A stretch of DNA of 64,000 bases, taken from positions 122,654 to 186,653 of the forward strand of contig CBDUGP010000007.1 in the NCBI GenBank assembly GCA_965366625.1. Direction: 5' to 3'. The DNA is from JAUIJL01 sp965366625 (lineage in GTDB: Bacteria; Acidobacteriota; Thermoanaerobaculia; Multivoradales; J023). Below are positions 35,605 through 43,939 of the stretch, piece by piece. Under the pieces are notes generated by a model. The model worked only from the letters and a program-made list of their open reading frames with translations. It made no database searches and was not told the DNA's origin. How positions within the stretch are numbered: the stretch's first letter is position 1; the number at the start of each line of letters is the position of its first letter. A program made the translations under genes and the position numbers.

Positions 35605-36192
35605 ATGGACGAAAACATCCGGACGGAAAAACCGGTGGAGCTGTTTAAAGAATGGGTAGAAGAGGCGATTGAGGGGCATATGAGCCCCAGTGAGGACTCT
35701 TCGTTTTATCTCGTCCAATTACTGGAGTCCTTTGTGCGACCCCGGGGTCTCTATGTCGATGTTGGCTGTCGTCCGGAGAACCCGCTCGGACCCATGCTTT
35801 TCGCCGCAGCCCACTCCCACGGCATGGAGCGTTTCGTGCTCCTGAGAGCAGTGGGTGATCTGGCCCTGTTCTTGACCGGATTCTTCTATGAATCCCTGGA
35901 GCGCCGATTGGTCACGGCGGATTACTATGCTCGTCTTGGTGAATCTGCCTACGGGCACGCCGCTCAGATCTGCCGGCCAAAGTCGAGCGCGGCTCTATTC
36001 GAGGAGCTGGCGCAAGAGTTCGTCGCTTTCTCTTTGGTCCTACACCGGGTCAGCGAGCGTTGTGCGATCTCCCAGCGCCCGGAGCTGCTCAGCCTTTACA
36101 ACCAATATTTGGAAGAGGGAGATGAGCACTCGGAGAAGCTCTTGCAAAGCTACGGCATCACCTTGCACGGGATCTCCAACGAGCCTCAATAA
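35605..36192 (+). CDS. Alpha-helical protein of unknown function
   Basis: The 195-residue product has no signal peptide or membrane segment and is mostly helical. It is not recognised. Noticeable features are a cluster of His/Glu-rich positions (AAAHSHGMERFV near 73, DEHSEKLLQSYGITLHG near 175) and Cys at 55, 122 and 152. The coupled 44-residue frame upstream and the divergent secreted protease are its only close neighbours; a ribosome-site-like GAAAGGG precedes the ATG. I can give no function. Confidence 0.7.
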   Translation: MDENIRTEKPVELFKEWVEEAIEGHMSPSEDSSFYLVQLLESFVRPRGLYVDVGCRPENPLGPMLFAAAHSHGMERFVLLRAVGDLALFLTGFFYESLERRLVTADYYARLGESAYGHAAQICRPKSSAALFEELAQEFVAFSLVLHRVSERCAISQRPELLSLYNQYLEEGDEHSEKLLQSYGITLHGISNEPQ

Positions 36193-36248
36193 CTCAAAAA
36201 TAGCTCAAAGTCCCGGGGGTAGATCCAGGCGGGATTTAAAGCGAGTTC

Positions 36249-36872
36249 TCAGTCGACGGACGTTTCGGGCTCTGAGCGTCGCAGGGCCAAAATCGCCAGG
36301 GCGCTCAACGCCAGCACCACCATAGCGCCGAGGCGTCCGAGAGCCTGTTGGAATACCGCCTGAATCTCGGCCCAAGAGCCGGCCGTCCACAGGCCGATGG
36401 CCATCAACATGCCGACGAACGCGATCACGCTAACGACGTTGGCCAGCATCGCGGGCAATAGGCGAAGTCGGAAGGCGCCGGCGCCGTAGATCATGAAGTT
36501 GCGGAAGAAGGGAATGAAGCGGTTGACCAAGAGCACCGGCTCACCGTAGCGCTCGAAGAGCAGTCGCAGACGAGCAGGTGCTTCCAGCCGTTTCTTTTTC
36601 CAGCTCAGATGTCCCAGAATCGCGGGTCCGTAGCGCTCGCCGAGCAGGAACGCCACCACCGAACCGAGCACGCTGCCCGCCACCGCCGCAATGAATACTT
36701 CTGTCGGCGAGGCGACCCCTTGTCCGGCGAGGAAAAAGCCGAAGAGCATCACGCTGTCGCCGAAATAGGGCGGAAATACGAATTCGAGCCACGCGGACAC
36801 AAAAACGATCGAGGTCAGCACGGCGGGGCTCAGGGTCAAAGCCAGGGCGTAATATTCGTCGAGCCAGGTCAT
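36249..36872 (-). CDS. DedA-family membrane protein
   Basis: The 207-residue product fits DedA/SNARE-associated proteins: an N-terminal membrane segment, FVFPPYFGDSVMLFGFFLAGQG near 31-52, AGSVLGSVVAFLLGERYG near 65, then the conserved re-entrant motif FERYGEPVLLVNRFIPFFRNFMIYGAG near 106-132 and two C-terminal segments. DedA members affect envelope integrity and can act as lipid flippases/scramblases. The acidic and Arg residues (E in WLEF; R in NRFIPFFR) considered important in the family are present. Confidence 0.9.
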   Translation of the reverse strand: MTWLDEYYALALTLSPAVLTSIVFVSAWLEFVFPPYFGDSVMLFGFFLAGQGVASPTEVFIAAVAGSVLGSVVAFLLGERYGPAILGHLSWKKKRLEAPARLRLLFERYGEPVLLVNRFIPFFRNFMIYGAGAFRLRLLPAMLANVVSVIAFVGMLMAIGLWTAGSWAEIQAVFQQALGRLGAMVVLALSALAILALRRSEPETSVD

Positions 36873-37247
36873 CGAGAGGGGGCTGGTCCTTGGGCAGTGA
36901 ATTTTTGGGCTGGGTGGTCATGTCGACCGCGGGGACCCCTATTCTATGCCGGCGGCGGCGGGAAATCGACGGTCCGCCCGGCCTCGGCAGCGTTTCACGG
37001 TCCTTAGCTCGAGCCTGTCCAGAAACGGGATTTTCCGATGAATCTAGGCCGGATGGATCGAGGACGGAAGCGAGCGTGTCTGAGCGATACACCCGAAGGG
37101 TCGGCATAAGTGCCTACTCTTCAGCAATTTATGGCGTCAGCGCAGCGGTGGCGCGAGTTCGGAGCGTCGCCCGCAGACCATCCGGGCGACGCCCCGGTAG
37201 CATTTCTGGATGGGCCCTAGCTCATCACTCTGTGATACACATCTTGC
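36873..37247. other. Divergent intergenic region holding dispersed-repeat copy B
   Basis: About 375 bases between DedA (minus) and the UbiB-like gene (plus). The right-hand 221 bases (37004-37224) are copy B of the dispersed element, which ends only 23 bases before the UbiB GTG; the UbiB promoter would then have to lie inside or upstream of the repeat. Confidence 0.65.
37004..37224. repeat. Dispersed 220-bp element, copy B, with terminal inverted repeats
   Basis: The ends 37004-37025 and 37203-37224 are imperfect 22-base inverted repeats (TAGCT.G.GCC..TCCAGAAA). The interior carries the same 18- and 25-base exact blocks as copy A in the same order and orientation, so the two are homologous elements about 21 kb apart. 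Confidence 0.8.
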
Positions 37248-38990
37248 GTGACTCGAACCACCCCCACCACCACCGGTCAACAGACCCATCGATGGCGCTA
37301 CTTCCGCGTTTCGTCGTTCTTTTTCCTCGCCTTCTCGGAAATCTTGTGGTTCGACTTCTTCATGAATCGGCCCATTTTGCGGTGGTTTCGAGGGCAGCCG
37401 ATCAAACGATGGACACGTATTGCCGCTCAATATCGCGAGCTGGCCAGCCGGCTCGGCGGTGTATTGATCAAGTTGGGCCAGTACTTGTCCACCCGAGTCG
37501 ACATCTTGCCGCTGGAAGTGACGCGACAGCTGGCGGATTTGCAGGACGAGGTGCCGGAGGAGACTTTCGCGGATATCCGACATCAAGTCGAGCTTGAGCT
37601 GGGCGGCCCAGTCCAGGAGATCTTCAACTCGTTCATGGAGAAACCCCTGGGAGCCGCTTCGTTCGCCCAGGTTCATGAAGCTCAGCTGAAAGACGGCCGG
37701 CCGGTGGTGGTCAAGGTGCTTCGGCCGGGCATCGAAGACTTGGTGGAGGTCGACCTTCGAGCCTTACACAATGTCTTGGTCGGGCTCAATTTCTTCGCGG
37801 CGATTCGGCGTCGGGTGGACCTCAAATGGTTCGAGGAAGAGTTTGGTATTACCACCCGTCGTGAACTCGATTTGCGCCAAGAAGGCGGCTTCGCCGAACG
37901 CTTCGCCGAGAATTTTGCCGACCAACTGGATGTCCACATCCCCGAGATCCACTGGGACTACACCTCTCGGCGGGTGTTGACCGAAGAAAACGTCGCCTAC
38001 ATCAAAATCAATGACTTCGAGGGCTTGCGGGAGAACGGCATCGACCCGCGAGACGTGGCGAAGAAGCTCTATCGCATCTACATGCAACAGATCTTCGTCC
38101 ACAACTTCGTGCACGCGGATCCCCACCCGGGCAATATCTTTGTTCGGCCGATTCCCAGCGATGGCAGCTTGATGGAAGAGTTCAAGACCCGAGCTTCCGA
38201 CGCTGCCGAAGCATTGGGAGTGGAGGATCATTTGCCCTTCGAGCCGTCGGGCTCGCCGTTTCAGATTCTGTTCATCGATTTTGGCATGGTGGCCGAAATT
38301 CCGCCGCGCTTGCGTGCAGCGCTGCGCAAATATTTGATCGGTATCGGCAACCGTGACGCGGCCTTGGTGATTCAAGCCTTGCGCGATTCCGGCAGCCTTC
38401 TGCCCGGGGCGGACCTCGGCCACTTAGAGGAGGCGTTGGAGGCGGTTTTTGATCGGTTCTGGGGTCTCGACATGTCGGATATCAGCCGGGTCGGGCTCCA
38501 GGAGGCGACCAATCTTTGGTCGGAATTCGGGGCTCTGCTGCGCGAGACGCCGATCCAGGTGCAGGTGGATTTCATTTTCACCGGCCGAGCCATCGAGCTG
38601 CTGACCGGCATCACCAAAGCCTTGGACGACGCCTTCAATCCGTGGTCCGAAGCGATTCCCTTCGCCCAAAAACTGGCGTTCGAGGAGCTGACGGATTGGC
38701 GCGTTCAAGGGCGAGATCTGGTTCGCCAGACCCGAGCGGCCTTCCGCCTGCCCAATCAGTTGCATCAAACCTTGGGCATGATGCAAAGAGGGCGTCTGAC
38801 CACCCGCAGCGCCCTCGCTCCCGATACCCGGGCACGTCTGGTGGGCTTGGAGAATGCCATTCGGCGTCTCGGCAACGCGGTAGCGGGCAGTGCGCTTCTG
38901 ATCGTAGGCACCATGATCTACGAGTCCCATCCCGACGTCGCCTTGGGTTTGATGTCGATCAGTGCCTTGGTTTTCTTACTGTCTAAGTAG
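37248..38990 (+). CDS. ABC1/UbiB-family atypical kinase-like protein
   Basis: The 580-residue product has UbiB hallmarks: the KxGQ motif in GGVLIKLGQYLSTR near 77, the Ala-rich nucleotide loop LGAASFAQVHEA near 135, the lysine in VVVKVLRPGI near 155, HADPHPGNIF near 289 and DFGMV near 344, followed by two C-terminal hydrophobic segments at about 535-575. The family supports ubiquinone or other isoprenoid-lipid processes at the membrane. The start at GTG 37248 has no clear ribosome site; an ATG at about codon 39 (MNRPILRWFRGQP) is an alternative. Confidence 0.9.
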   Translation: MTRTTPTTTGQQTHRWRYFRVSSFFFLAFSEILWFDFFMNRPILRWFRGQPIKRWTRIAAQYRELASRLGGVLIKLGQYLSTRVDILPLEVTRQLADLQDEVPEETFADIRHQVELELGGPVQEIFNSFMEKPLGAASFAQVHEAQLKDGRPVVVKVLRPGIEDLVEVDLRALHNVLVGLNFFAAIRRRVDLKWFEEEFGITTRRELDLRQEGGFAERFAENFADQLDVHIPEIHWDYTSRRVLTEENVAYIKINDFEGLRENGIDPRDVAKKLYRIYMQQIFVHNFVHADPHPGNIFVRPIPSDGSLMEEFKTRASDAAEALGVEDHLPFEPSGSPFQILFIDFGMVAEIPPRLRAALRKYLIGIGNRDAALVIQALRDSGSLLPGADLGHLEEALEAVFDRFWGLDMSDISRVGLQEATNLWSEFGALLRETPIQVQVDFIFTGRAIELLTGITKALDDAFNPWSEAIPFAQKLAFEELTDWRVQGRDLVRQTRAAFRLPNQLHQTLGMMQRGRLTTRSALAPDTRARLVGLENAIRRLGNAVAGSALLIVGTMIYESHPDVALGLMSISALVFLLSK

Positions 38991-38997
38991 ACGGAAA

Positions 38998-39627
38998 TCA
39001 GTCGATCCTGACGCTGCCGTGGGTCGCGTCGACCAAGGCGGCGCGAACGGCCTCCACTTGCTCGACGGGTACGGCAAGCTCGAACGAGACTTCGGCACCA
39101 TAGTCCGAAGCTCCAGCGGTTAAGCCGTAGGAGGCCAAAACTCCTTGCACGGGGCCGGTGAAACCGTAGTCGAAACGAATGATCAGGGTTTCGACAACAG
39201 TTCGTTCGACGATCGTCGCTAGGTCCAGCGCCTCCGCTGCGGCGCCACCGTAGGCCCTGACCAGCCCACCCGTGCCCAATCGAGTGCCGCCGAAAATGCG
39301 GCTGACGATCACCACCACGTCGACCAAATCTCGGCCGTCGATCTCCTGCAGAATCGGCCGCCCGGCAGTGCCCGACGGCTCGCCGTCGTCGCTGTAGCGC
39401 ATCCGGTCGGCTCCCGAAAGGCGCCAGGCGTAGCAGTGGTGTCCCGCGTCCCTGAATTGTTCGCGGCAACCGTCGATCAAAGCCGCAACCTCGTCGCTTT
39501 GGGAGATGGCGAACACGGATGCGATAAACCGCGACCCTTTGATTTTGTCGATCTCGTGTTGGAAGGGCTGTGCAACGGTTCGGATAACGGCCATCTCGAC
39601 TCCAGCTTGTCCGCTCGGTCGGCTCAT
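38998..39627 (-). CDS. yigZ: YigZ / IMPACT-family protein
   Basis: The 209-residue product has the UPF0029 N-terminal domain (KGSRFIASVFAISQSDEVAALI near 30, HHCYAWRL near 62, YSDDGEPSGTAGRPIL near 78, VVIVSRIFGGTRLGTGGLVRAYGGAA near 105) and the C-terminal DUF1949-type ferredoxin-like domain. Eukaryotic IMPACT proteins regulate translation, but the bacterial role is not settled. An internal ATG (MAVIRTVAQPF) could be the true start. It is convergent with the UbiB-like gene, eight bases apart. Confidence 0.92.
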   Translation of the reverse strand: MSRPSGQAGVEMAVIRTVAQPFQHEIDKIKGSRFIASVFAISQSDEVAALIDGCREQFRDAGHHCYAWRLSGADRMRYSDDGEPSGTAGRPILQEIDGRDLVDVVVIVSRIFGGTRLGTGGLVRAYGGAAAEALDLATIVERTVVETLIIRFDYGFTGPVQGVLASYGLTAGASDYGAEVSFELAVPVEQVEAVRAALVDATHGSVRID

Positions 39628-39827
39628 GCTCCCACGACCTGTCCAGGACGTTTCTCCAGGTGGGTCGGCAACGAGGACTGGGGTCGACTATATCTAGAAG
39701 CCTCCCCCCTCAGGAGTCGGGGTGTGAGTCGGTGTAATTCGGCGAATTCGGTCGCATCCGGTCTAAATGGCATAAACTGCCGTTCTTTTGCCGCCGACCC
39801 AACCGGAGTCGGTGTTTTGGAGCCTTC

Positions 39828-41186
39828 ATGTCGTCCATCGGTTTTTCCCCAGATTTTTATCGCGAGCTGCGCGGGGTCGCTCGTTTGGCCCTGCCCGTGG
39901 TGGTCACCCAAATGGGCATGATGCTCATGGGAACGGTGGACGCCATGATGCTCGGCCGGGTCTCCGAGCACGCCCTCGCTGCCGGTGCTTTGGGCAATGT
40001 GATCACCTTCGGCATGATGATCTTCGCCATGGGCATGTTGATGGCGTTGGATCCCCTGGTCTCCCAAGCTTACGGTGCCGGAGACCAGGTAGCGGTCGCC
40101 CGTCATTTGCAACGGGGTTGGGTCATGGCCTTGGGTTTGAGCGTGCCGCTCGGGCTTGTGATGTGGGATATGGAGGAGATTTTGATCTTCCTTGGCCAGG
40201 ATCCCGCGATCATCGAACCCACGGCAGCCTATATCCGCTCCATGATCCCCGGAGTGCCGGCATTCCTACTCTTCGTCGCCAATCGGCAGAGCCTCCAGGC
40301 CATGAGCCACGTCAACCAGGCGATGGTCGCCATGGTGGCAGCGAACGTCGCCAATGTGGTTGCCAACTATGCGCTGATTTTCGGCCATTGGGGTTTTCCG
40401 GCCCTGGGTGTGGTGGGCTCCGGCTGGGCGACCACCCTTTGCCGGATCGCCCTGTTGATTACCTTGTTGACACTCTCTTGGCCGATCCTAAAACCCTATT
40501 TGGCCGGGGTTCGGCGCCGGGTCCTGGATTGGCGCACCTATGGCGACCTGATCCGCCTCGGCATCCCAATCGCATTTCAGCTATCGGTCGAGATTTGGTT
40601 GTTCAACGCAGTAGCGCTGATGATCGGCAATCTCGGCGCCCGCGAGCTGGCAGCCCACCAAATCGCCCTGACGTTGGCGGCCATGGCCTTTATGGTGCCG
40701 ATGGGGATCGCCGGAGCCGCAGCGACCCGGGTCGGCAACGCCATCGGTCGACGCGATTCGAACGGCGCTCGGTTGTCCGCCAAGGCGAGCCTGGGCCTGG
40801 GCGCGGCTGTGATGACCATCTCCGCCTCCGCCTTCGCGTTCTTCCCCGAGCTCCTGGCCCGGCTCTTTACGCCCGAGGAGCCGGTGATCGCCCTTGCAGC
40901 AACCTTGTTGCCGATCGCCGCCCTCTTCCAGATCTTCGACGGTATTCAAGTGGTCGGCGCCGGGGTCCTGCGGGGTGCCGCCGACACCCGAGTTCCGGCA
41001 ATCTTCGCCACCATCGGATATTGGGCCCTAGGTTTGCCCCTGGCCTGGTGGCTGGGTCTGCACACCGACATGGGTCCCCGGGGCATGTGGTGGGGTTTGA
41101 CCCTCGGGCTGTCGTCGGTGGCCGTACTTTTTCTATTCCGCATCCGAAGCACCTTCGCCCACCGCCTGGATCGCTTCTCCGACTAG
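39828..41186 (+). CDS. MATE-family efflux transporter
   Basis: The 452-residue, twelve-segment product matches NorM-type MATE exporters: VTQMGMMLMGTVDAMMLGRVS near 25, ALAAGALGN, the long loop after TM6 (RRVLDWRTYGDLIRLGIPIAFQLSVE) and the repeated second half with VPMGIAGAAATRVGNAIGRRD near 290. These use Na+ or H+ gradients to export cationic drugs. It is likely a stand-alone gene; its end is 18 bases from the end of the convergent ppk1. Confidence 0.93.
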   Translation: MSSIGFSPDFYRELRGVARLALPVVVTQMGMMLMGTVDAMMLGRVSEHALAAGALGNVITFGMMIFAMGMLMALDPLVSQAYGAGDQVAVARHLQRGWVMALGLSVPLGLVMWDMEEILIFLGQDPAIIEPTAAYIRSMIPGVPAFLLFVANRQSLQAMSHVNQAMVAMVAANVANVVANYALIFGHWGFPALGVVGSGWATTLCRIALLITLLTLSWPILKPYLAGVRRRVLDWRTYGDLIRLGIPIAFQLSVEIWLFNAVALMIGNLGARELAAHQIALTLAAMAFMVPMGIAGAAATRVGNAIGRRDSNGARLSAKASLGLGAAVMTISASAFAFFPELLARLFTPEEPVIALAATLLPIAALFQIFDGIQVVGAGVLRGAADTRVPAIFATIGYWALGLPLAWWLGLHTDMGPRGMWWGLTLGLSSVAVLFLFRIRSTFAHRLDRFSD

Positions 41187-41204
41187 AGTTCGTGGTCGTC
41201 GGTC

Positions 41205-43385
41205 TCAGCCTTGCCACCAAGGGGCTTGGCGGCTGAGGGTGGTGGTTTGGGTGTTTAGGGGCTTTTGGCCCTCCTCGGGCAGGACTTTTTCGAAGCGTCC
41301 GTCGGACATGAGGCGTCGGCAGTTGACGGTGTCTTTCAGGTGGGCGAAGAGGATGTCGTCGCGCACTGACCTCAGGATCTCCGGGGTGTCCATTGGGAAC
41401 AGTACCTCAACGCGTCCGTCCAGGTTGCGCGGCATGATGTCGGCGCTACCGGCCAGGATCTCTTCTTCGCCGCCGTTGCGAAAGTAGAAGATTCTGGTGT
41501 GTTCGAGGAATCGACCGACCAAAGACGTCACGTCGATGTTTTCGCTGACCCCTGCGACCCCGGGGCGCAGACAGCAAATACCGCGGATTTGTAGGTCGAC
41601 TTTGACCCCCGCCTGGGAGGCGTTGTAGAGCGCTTGGATGCAGGCCTTATCCACCAGTGAGTTGACCTTGAAGATGATGTGGCCCCCGCCGGACTCCTGA
41701 TGCTTGCGAATCTCGCGGGTAATGCGGCCCAACAATTCGTCGCGCATGCTGCGCGGCGCGACCAGAATTTTGCGATACGAGTTTTTACGTGAATAACCGG
41801 TCAGGCCGTTGAAGAGGTCGGAAACGTCTGCGGTGATATTGCTGTCGCAGGTGAAGAACCCAACATCTGTATACATGCGGGCGGTCACCGGATTGTAGTT
41901 GCCCGTGCCGAGGTGCACATAGCGTTTGATGCCGCGTTTTTCTCGGCGCACCACCAACGACATTTTTGCGTGGGTTTTCAAACCCAAAACGCCATAGACC
42001 ACGTGTACGCCGGCGCGCTCCAGTGCTCTAGCCCAAACAATGTTGTTGGTTTCGTCGAAGCGCGCCTTGAGCTCCACCAACACCGCGACTTGTTTACCGT
42101 TTTCTCGGGCTTCCATCAATGCCGTGACCACCGGTGAATCCGGACCCACCCGATAGAGGGTTTGTTTAATGGTCAGCACTTTGGGGTCGGTTGCCGCGAC
42201 GCGAATAAAGTCCACGACCGGCTGGAAGCTGTCGTATGGGTGATAAACGAGTTGGTCGTGACGACGGATCTCGGCAAAGAGATTGTCGGGAACCGTGAGC
42301 CTGGGAGGTGTGTAGGGTAGGAACGGTGGGTCTTTGAGCTCCGGCAGGTCGAGCTTGGCGACTTCCATCACGTCGGATTTGCCGATCGGGCCTTCCATGG
42401 CAAACGCCTGATACGGCGCCATGCCGAGATTGCGGACCAAGATTTCGCGAATTGCGTCGGGACAATCGCTGTCCACCTCGAGACGCACGGCAAAACCGAA
42501 GTGCCGCTGGCCCACGACCTCTTCCATGGCCTCCAACAAATCGGAAGCTTCGTCTTCTTCGATTTCGAAATCCGCGTCGCGGGTCACGCGGAAGGCGTAG
42601 GAATCGATCACTTCCAGGCCGGGAAAGAGCAGGTCGAGGTTGGCGGCGACGACCTCTTCGAGCCAAACGAAGCTCGAGGATCCGGCCACTTGCAGTCCCA
42701 AATCACCGTAGGCGTCGGCGGCCTCTTCTTTGGGGATTCGCAGCAACCGGGGAAAGATCTGTGGCACTTTCAGGCGCGCAAACCGCTCGCCGAGTTCGGG
42801 ATGCCGAACCACCACCGCCAGGTTGATGGAGAGATTCGAGATGTGTGGAAACGGATGGCTGGGATCGAAGGCCAGCGGCGTCAATGCGGGAAAGATTTCG
42901 TGTCGAAAGTGACGCCGAAGCAGCTTTCGTTGCTTGTTCTTGAGCTGGGAGTAGCTCAAAAGGTGGATGTCGTGGCCGGCCAGGGCGGGCATCAGCTCGT
43001 CGCGCCACAAGCGGGCAGACTCTTCGAGCATCGGCGTCAGAGTTTCGTGGATTGCGGCCAGCTGCTCGCCGGGTGACATGCCGTCCGGTGGTGGATTGAG
43101 CACACCGGTCTGAAGCTGACGGCGCAGACCCGAAACACGAATCATGAAGAATTCGTCGAGATTGCTGGAGAAAATCGACAGGAATTTCACCCGCTCCAGC
43201 AGAGGGTTTTTTTGAGATTGGGCTTCTTCCAGCACACGTCGGTTGAATTCCAGCCAACTGAGTTCACGGTTGAAATACAGGGATGGATCGTCGAGATTAG
43301 GGATGCTCGGCCCCCGACCGCGGCGCGTCCGCGGCGTTGGAGCTTTTGCTTTCTTGGACTCTGAGGCAGTGGAAGGAGAGGGCAT
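41205..43385 (-). CDS. ppk1: Polyphosphate kinase 1
   Basis: PPK1 makes and reversibly degrades inorganic polyphosphate from ATP at the membrane. The 726-residue product has the four PPK1 domains: NRELSWLEFNRRVLEEA near 39, FFMIRVSGL near 75, the phospholipase-D-like core with the phospho-acceptor His in LKTHAKMSLVVRR near 470 and KVNSLVD near 578, then the second HKD-like EEEILAGSADIMPRNLDGRVEVLFP near 655. The basic extra N-terminus (about 35 residues) is rich in Lys/Arg/Pro. The ATG has AGGAG about 10 bases upstream and lies only 18 bases from the start of divergent sixA. Confidence 0.97.
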   Translation of the reverse strand: MPSPSTASESKKAKAPTPRTRRGRGPSIPNLDDPSLYFNRELSWLEFNRRVLEEAQSQKNPLLERVKFLSIFSSNLDEFFMIRVSGLRRQLQTGVLNPPPDGMSPGEQLAAIHETLTPMLEESARLWRDELMPALAGHDIHLLSYSQLKNKQRKLLRRHFRHEIFPALTPLAFDPSHPFPHISNLSINLAVVVRHPELGERFARLKVPQIFPRLLRIPKEEAADAYGDLGLQVAGSSSFVWLEEVVAANLDLLFPGLEVIDSYAFRVTRDADFEIEEDEASDLLEAMEEVVGQRHFGFAVRLEVDSDCPDAIREILVRNLGMAPYQAFAMEGPIGKSDVMEVAKLDLPELKDPPFLPYTPPRLTVPDNLFAEIRRHDQLVYHPYDSFQPVVDFIRVAATDPKVLTIKQTLYRVGPDSPVVTALMEARENGKQVAVLVELKARFDETNNIVWARALERAGVHVVYGVLGLKTHAKMSLVVRREKRGIKRYVHLGTGNYNPVTARMYTDVGFFTCDSNITADVSDLFNGLTGYSRKNSYRKILVAPRSMRDELLGRITREIRKHQESGGGHIIFKVNSLVDKACIQALYNASQAGVKVDLQIRGICCLRPGVAGVSENIDVTSLVGRFLEHTRIFYFRNGGEEEILAGSADIMPRNLDGRVEVLFPMDTPEILRSVRDDILFAHLKDTVNCRRLMSDGRFEKVLPEEGQKPLNTQTTTLSRQAPWWQG

Positions 43386-43403
43386 CGTGATAAAACTCCT
43401 GCT
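43386..43403. promoter_or_regulatory. 18-bp divergent spacer between ppk1 and sixA
   Basis: Only 18 bases separate the two divergent start codons. The ppk1 ribosome site (AGGAG on the minus strand) occupies part of it. At least one of the two promoters must lie inside the other gene, so they are likely regulated together or by interference. Confidence 0.5.
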
Positions 43404-43916
43404 ATGAAAACCCTTATGTTGCTAAGACACGGGAAGTCGGATTGGGACGCCGGCATCGCCTCGGACCATGATCGAGTGCTGGCCCCGCGAGGGCAGAAGG
43501 CCGCCCGTTTGGTGGGCAGCACCCTCACCGCGACGGAACTCCAGCCCCATCGGGTGATCAGCTCTTCGGCAGTTCGCGCCTTGACCACGGCACAGCTGGC
43601 AGCCGAGGCCGGAGCTTGGAGCTGTGGCATTCAAGTGACCCGGGATCTCTACGGCGCTTCGGTGGAAGGTGCGTTGGACGTTCTGCGAGAGCGCGGCGAT
43701 GACCCGGATGCGACCGAGCGGATTCTGCTGGTCGGCCATGAGCCAACCTGGTCGAGCCTCGCTTCGGGACTGATCGGAGGAGGCCGATTGGCGGTGGTGA
43801 CGGCGACCTTGGTGGTGATCGATCTGGGAATCACTCGGTGGTCGGAGATCGAGTTGGGAATGGGAGAGTTGAGATTGTTCATCCCTCCCCGGTGGCTGAG
43901 AAAGGCCCTGGACTGA
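43404..43916 (+). CDS. sixA: Phosphohistidine phosphatase SixA-type
   Basis: The 170-residue product is a minimal histidine-phosphatase-fold enzyme: RHGKSDWD near 8-15 (catalytic His), LAPRGQKAA, ISSSAVRALTTAQ near 53 and the second His in LLVGHEPTW near 112. SixA removes phosphate from phosphohistidine residues, as in the HPt domain of ArcB. Its place between ppk1 and ppx, in a cluster of phosphate regulators, is consistent with a role in phosphate signalling, but that is inference. There is no Shine-Dalgarno-like sequence before ATG 43404, so it may be leaderless or start late. Confidence 0.85.
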   Translation: MKTLMLLRHGKSDWDAGIASDHDRVLAPRGQKAARLVGSTLTATELQPHRVISSSAVRALTTAQLAAEAGAWSCGIQVTRDLYGASVEGALDVLRERGDDPDATERILLVGHEPTWSSLASGLIGGGRLAVVTATLVVIDLGITRWSEIELGMGELRLFIPPRWLRKALD

Positions 43917-43939
43917 CCGGGACCTCGTTCGTCCCCAGA

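Noticed and set aside
39788..41236. A 482-codon plus-strand frame overlapping the MATE gene
   Set aside because: It is a frame-shifted shadow of a clear MATE exporter; composition is Arg/Pro/Gly/His-rich and it lacks domain resemblance.
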